Source: Zoogloeaceae bacterium (GTDB lineage Bacteria; Pseudomonadota; Gammaproteobacteria; Burkholderiales; Rhodocyclaceae). From it: DNA of 10,273 bases. Below are positions 8,531-10,273 of the stretch, in pieces. The notes beneath the pieces are model-generated. The model had not been told where the DNA came from. It was given only the letters and a program-made list of their open reading frames with translations, and made no database searches. The stretch's first letter is position 1, and each line of letters opens with the position of its first letter. Where the stretch lies: assembly GCA_031290535.1 (NCBI GenBank), contig JAITNI010000207.1:1-10273 (forward strand), in the 5' to 3' direction. Made by a program: the position numbers and the translations under genes.

Positions 8531-8750
8531 CAACGCCTGCGGGGCAATCGCACGAACATTCAAATCTCCGGCGCGTCGCGCAAGCAAATCGTCCGTTGAG
8601 CGCCTTGATCGCCCCAAAGGGTGTTTAGTTTAATTGCGGGTTGATGGCCAGCGCGGCGTCAGCGGCGGCTGTACTGCCGACAGCGCCAAAATACAGGGCG
8701 TTGCTTCGGCGATTCCCCACTTGAATCCGGTTGTTCAGCCCTGTCCGCTT
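8531..8750. other. Gap between RT gene and tRNA promoter, no recognised gene
   Basis: About 220 bp. In the frame of the RT gene, after its TAA stop, 41 further codons are open until a TAA at 8627-8625; the translation contains VGNRRSNALYFGAVGSTAAD and ends AINPQLN, which I do not recognise. A GTG within it has no ribosome site. On the plus strand a 26-codon frame from ATG 8644 is Ala-rich and also lacks a ribosome site. No intrinsic terminator with a T-tract follows the RT gene. Confidence 0.4.
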
Positions 8751-10199
8751 TTATGCCCACTCAATCCCTGCAAACAAGGCGCGCAGCCGTTCCCCACGCG
8801 CCGGATTTACCTGCCGGAACCAGCCGATGCGACCCAGCAGGTGCGCCCGAAAGTCCGGCAGGCCGAGGCGGTTTTGGGTGTTGGGACCGTGGCGGCGGCA
8901 GTTGGTCAGGATGGCTTTGAGGGTGTCGTATTCCTGCCGGGGCAGGTTGGGGCGCTGATTGACCACCAGACCCGTGAGGCGTTGGGAGGTGGACGCCGGG
9001 AGCAGACGGGTTTTGCGCCAGTTGGGGACAAACCCTTCTTCCAGAATGATGTCCTGCATCATCGCCAGAATGCGCCGCCCCTGCGCCGGAGTAGCGTCGC
9101 AGGAAAAAGCCAGATCATCCACATAGCGGCTGTAACGCGCCCGACATTCCCGCGCCGCGCCGGAGAGGCGTGTATCCAGACGCCAGGCGCAAAGGTTCGC
9201 CAGCGCCGGGGAAGTCGGCGCGCCCTGGGGCAGATGCCGCGCCGTGAATTGTCGCGCCCAGCGCTGACGATCGCGGCGTTCTTCGGGACTTGGGCAGGTT
9301 TCCTGCGGCATGTTCCGCAGCAAACGGGCGGGCGTGCACCGGGTGGTCAGGCCGGTGAGCAGGCGGGCGACGACGGGCGGATAGCCCAAAGTGCAAAACA
9401 GCGCGTGAATGCGGGAAGCGCGGATGCGAACGAAAAAATCCCGCAAATCCAGCTTCAGCAACAAGGACGCGCCGCCATGCAGGGCGGCGTTTTCCACCAC
9501 CGAGCGTCCACGCACGCAACCGTAAGCCGCCGGATGCACGGGGACGCCGTCAAGAATGCCGCGCAGGATGCGACGCTGAAGGGCGCGCAATTCGGCCTTC
9601 GGCGCTTCAATCAACCGCGCCCCGCCGCTGGCCTTGGCGACCCAGCGGGCATGATAGTGTTCCAGCTTCGGCGCAACCTCGCCAAAATCGCGCCCGGTCA
9701 CGTTGGCAAACCAGTCCAGATGCGCGGGGGAAAGCCGCAACCAGTCGGCGAGGTCGCCCGGCGTAGCCAACGCAGGCAGGTTCAGCCCGGCCAGCGCCGG
9801 AGGCGGCAGACCCATCGGCGCAAAAAAAGGAAAGTGGCAGCGAATCCGGGGACGTTCGACCGGCGCGAACGGCGAGGACTCAAACGCGGCAAGAAAGGGA
9901 GGAAAGGCAAGAATCCGGGCAACGAGGGCGTCATGCTGTTCAGGCTGCCATACGCCGCCCGGAGCCAGCTCAAAATGCAGATGCAAGGTCAATGGCACCA
10001 GCCAGGGCCAGGAACGTCCCAACGCCCGACATCCCCGCGCCTGCATCGCGCCCGGCGCACTCTCCCCCGCCAAAAACGCCCGCGCCAAGGCCACGGCGAC
10101 CTTGCGGGTGGTGGCGGTAGGTGGAGACGGGAGATCAGGAAAATCGCCCTCGTGCTCTTCCTCCTCCCCCTCGAAAAAATCGGGAAACATGAAATCCAT
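8751..10199 (-). CDS. Retron-type reverse transcriptase with long N-terminal extension
   Basis: 482 residues. The RT domain occupies about 185 to the end. Visible motifs in order: SGGARLIEAPKAELRALQRR (191-210); HPAAYGCVRGRS (222-233) followed by NAALH (237-241), the retron NAxxH motif; KLDLRDFF with D251 and D254 (RT3); LPQGAPTSPALANL (323-336, RT4); the catalytic YVDD (359-362); NWRKTRL (393-399); and LTGLVVN (408-414), a variant of the retron VTG motif. The catalytic residues are intact, so it should be active. Retron RTs copy a neighbouring msr-msd RNA into msDNA, and many act in anti-phage defence. Residues 1-180 have no recognised domain: an acidic start (EGEEEEHEGD), then KVAVALARAFLAGE. 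This length resembles the long myxobacterial RTs such as Mx162. The ATG at 10199 has a poor ribosome site, and the frame remains open to the window edge. Base composition matches the neighbours, arguing against very recent transfer. Confidence 0.9.
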   Translation of the reverse strand: MDFMFPDFFEGEEEEHEGDFPDLPSPPTATTRKVAVALARAFLAGESAPGAMQARGCRALGRSWPWLVPLTLHLHFELAPGGVWQPEQHDALVARILAFPPFLAAFESSPFAPVERPRIRCHFPFFAPMGLPPPALAGLNLPALATPGDLADWLRLSPAHLDWFANVTGRDFGEVAPKLEHYHARWVAKASGGARLIEAPKAELRALQRRILRGILDGVPVHPAAYGCVRGRSVVENAALHGGASLLLKLDLRDFFVRIRASRIHALFCTLGYPPVVARLLTGLTTRCTPARLLRNMPQETCPSPEERRDRQRWARQFTARHLPQGAPTSPALANLCAWRLDTRLSGAARECRARYSRYVDDLAFSCDATPAQGRRILAMMQDIILEEGFVPNWRKTRLLPASTSQRLTGLVVNQRPNLPRQEYDTLKAILTNCRRHGPNTQNRLGLPDFRAHLLGRIGWFRQVNPARGERLRALFAGIEWA

Positions 10200-10229
10200 G
10201 CCAGCGCAATGCGAAAAAGAAAAGGTGAC

Positions 10230-10270
10230 GCGCTCTCCAGCCTGTCGTGTGCTGCCTGTGCTGATCGCGC
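10230..10270 (-). ncRNA. Possible 3' part of a retron msr-msd RNA (hairpin only)
   Basis: Immediately upstream of the RT gene, minus-strand GCGC-GAT-CAGC (10270-10260) can pair with GCTG-GAGA-GCGC (10241-10230), leaving an internal loop and an apical loop of about 18 bases. Retron RNAs usually lie directly 5' of the RT gene, so this is the right place, but only 74 bp are in the window. The priming G and the flanking inverted repeats cannot be identified, so this is a pointer and not a firm call. Confidence 0.2.
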
Positions 10271-10273
10271 CGC

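Overview
The window looks like a chromosomal segment of a GC-rich proteobacterium, most likely a betaproteobacterium. The basis is the conserved gene order on the minus strand: tRNA-Val(GAC), thrS, infC, rpmI, rplT, pheS, pheT, ihfA, merR-like. This order is shared by many Beta- and Gammaproteobacteria, so the class is an inference. Essentially all real genes read on the minus strand (right to left); the long plus-strand reading frames are antisense shadows.

Right end (8751-10273): a 482-residue retron-type reverse transcriptase with all catalytic motifs, including YVDD, the retron NAxxH motif and an LTG version of the VTG motif, plus a roughly 180-residue N-terminal extension. Its frame is still open at the window edge, and the place where a retron msr-msd RNA would normally lie is cut off. 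About 220 bp follow without a recognised gene. Then comes a strong sigma70-type promoter, a complete tRNA-Val(GAC) with encoded CCA, and an intrinsic terminator.

Centre (919-8298): a translation and aminoacylation operon of threonyl-tRNA synthetase, initiation factor IF3 (apparently starting on the rare codon ATC), ribosomal proteins L35 and L20, both subunits of phenylalanyl-tRNA synthetase, and the IHF alpha subunit. A terminator-like hairpin with a T-tract lies 12 bp before the pheS start and could act as an attenuator. The rplT-pheS gap also carries a hairpin resembling an IS200/IS605 right end. The unusually wide pheS-pheT gap holds a perfect 8-bp hairpin.

Left end (1-935): a MerR-family regulator overlaps ihfA. 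Downstream of it, an incomplete gene for a probable exported protein of unknown function runs off the left edge. That gene is less GC-rich (about 53% by hand count) than the rest.

The core genes supply the machinery for translation initiation, ribosome assembly and tRNA charging, with IHF and the MerR protein as co-transcribed DNA-binding proteins. The retron-like gene is the one accessory element and the best candidate for an under-described system; its associated RNA should be sought just to the right of the window.
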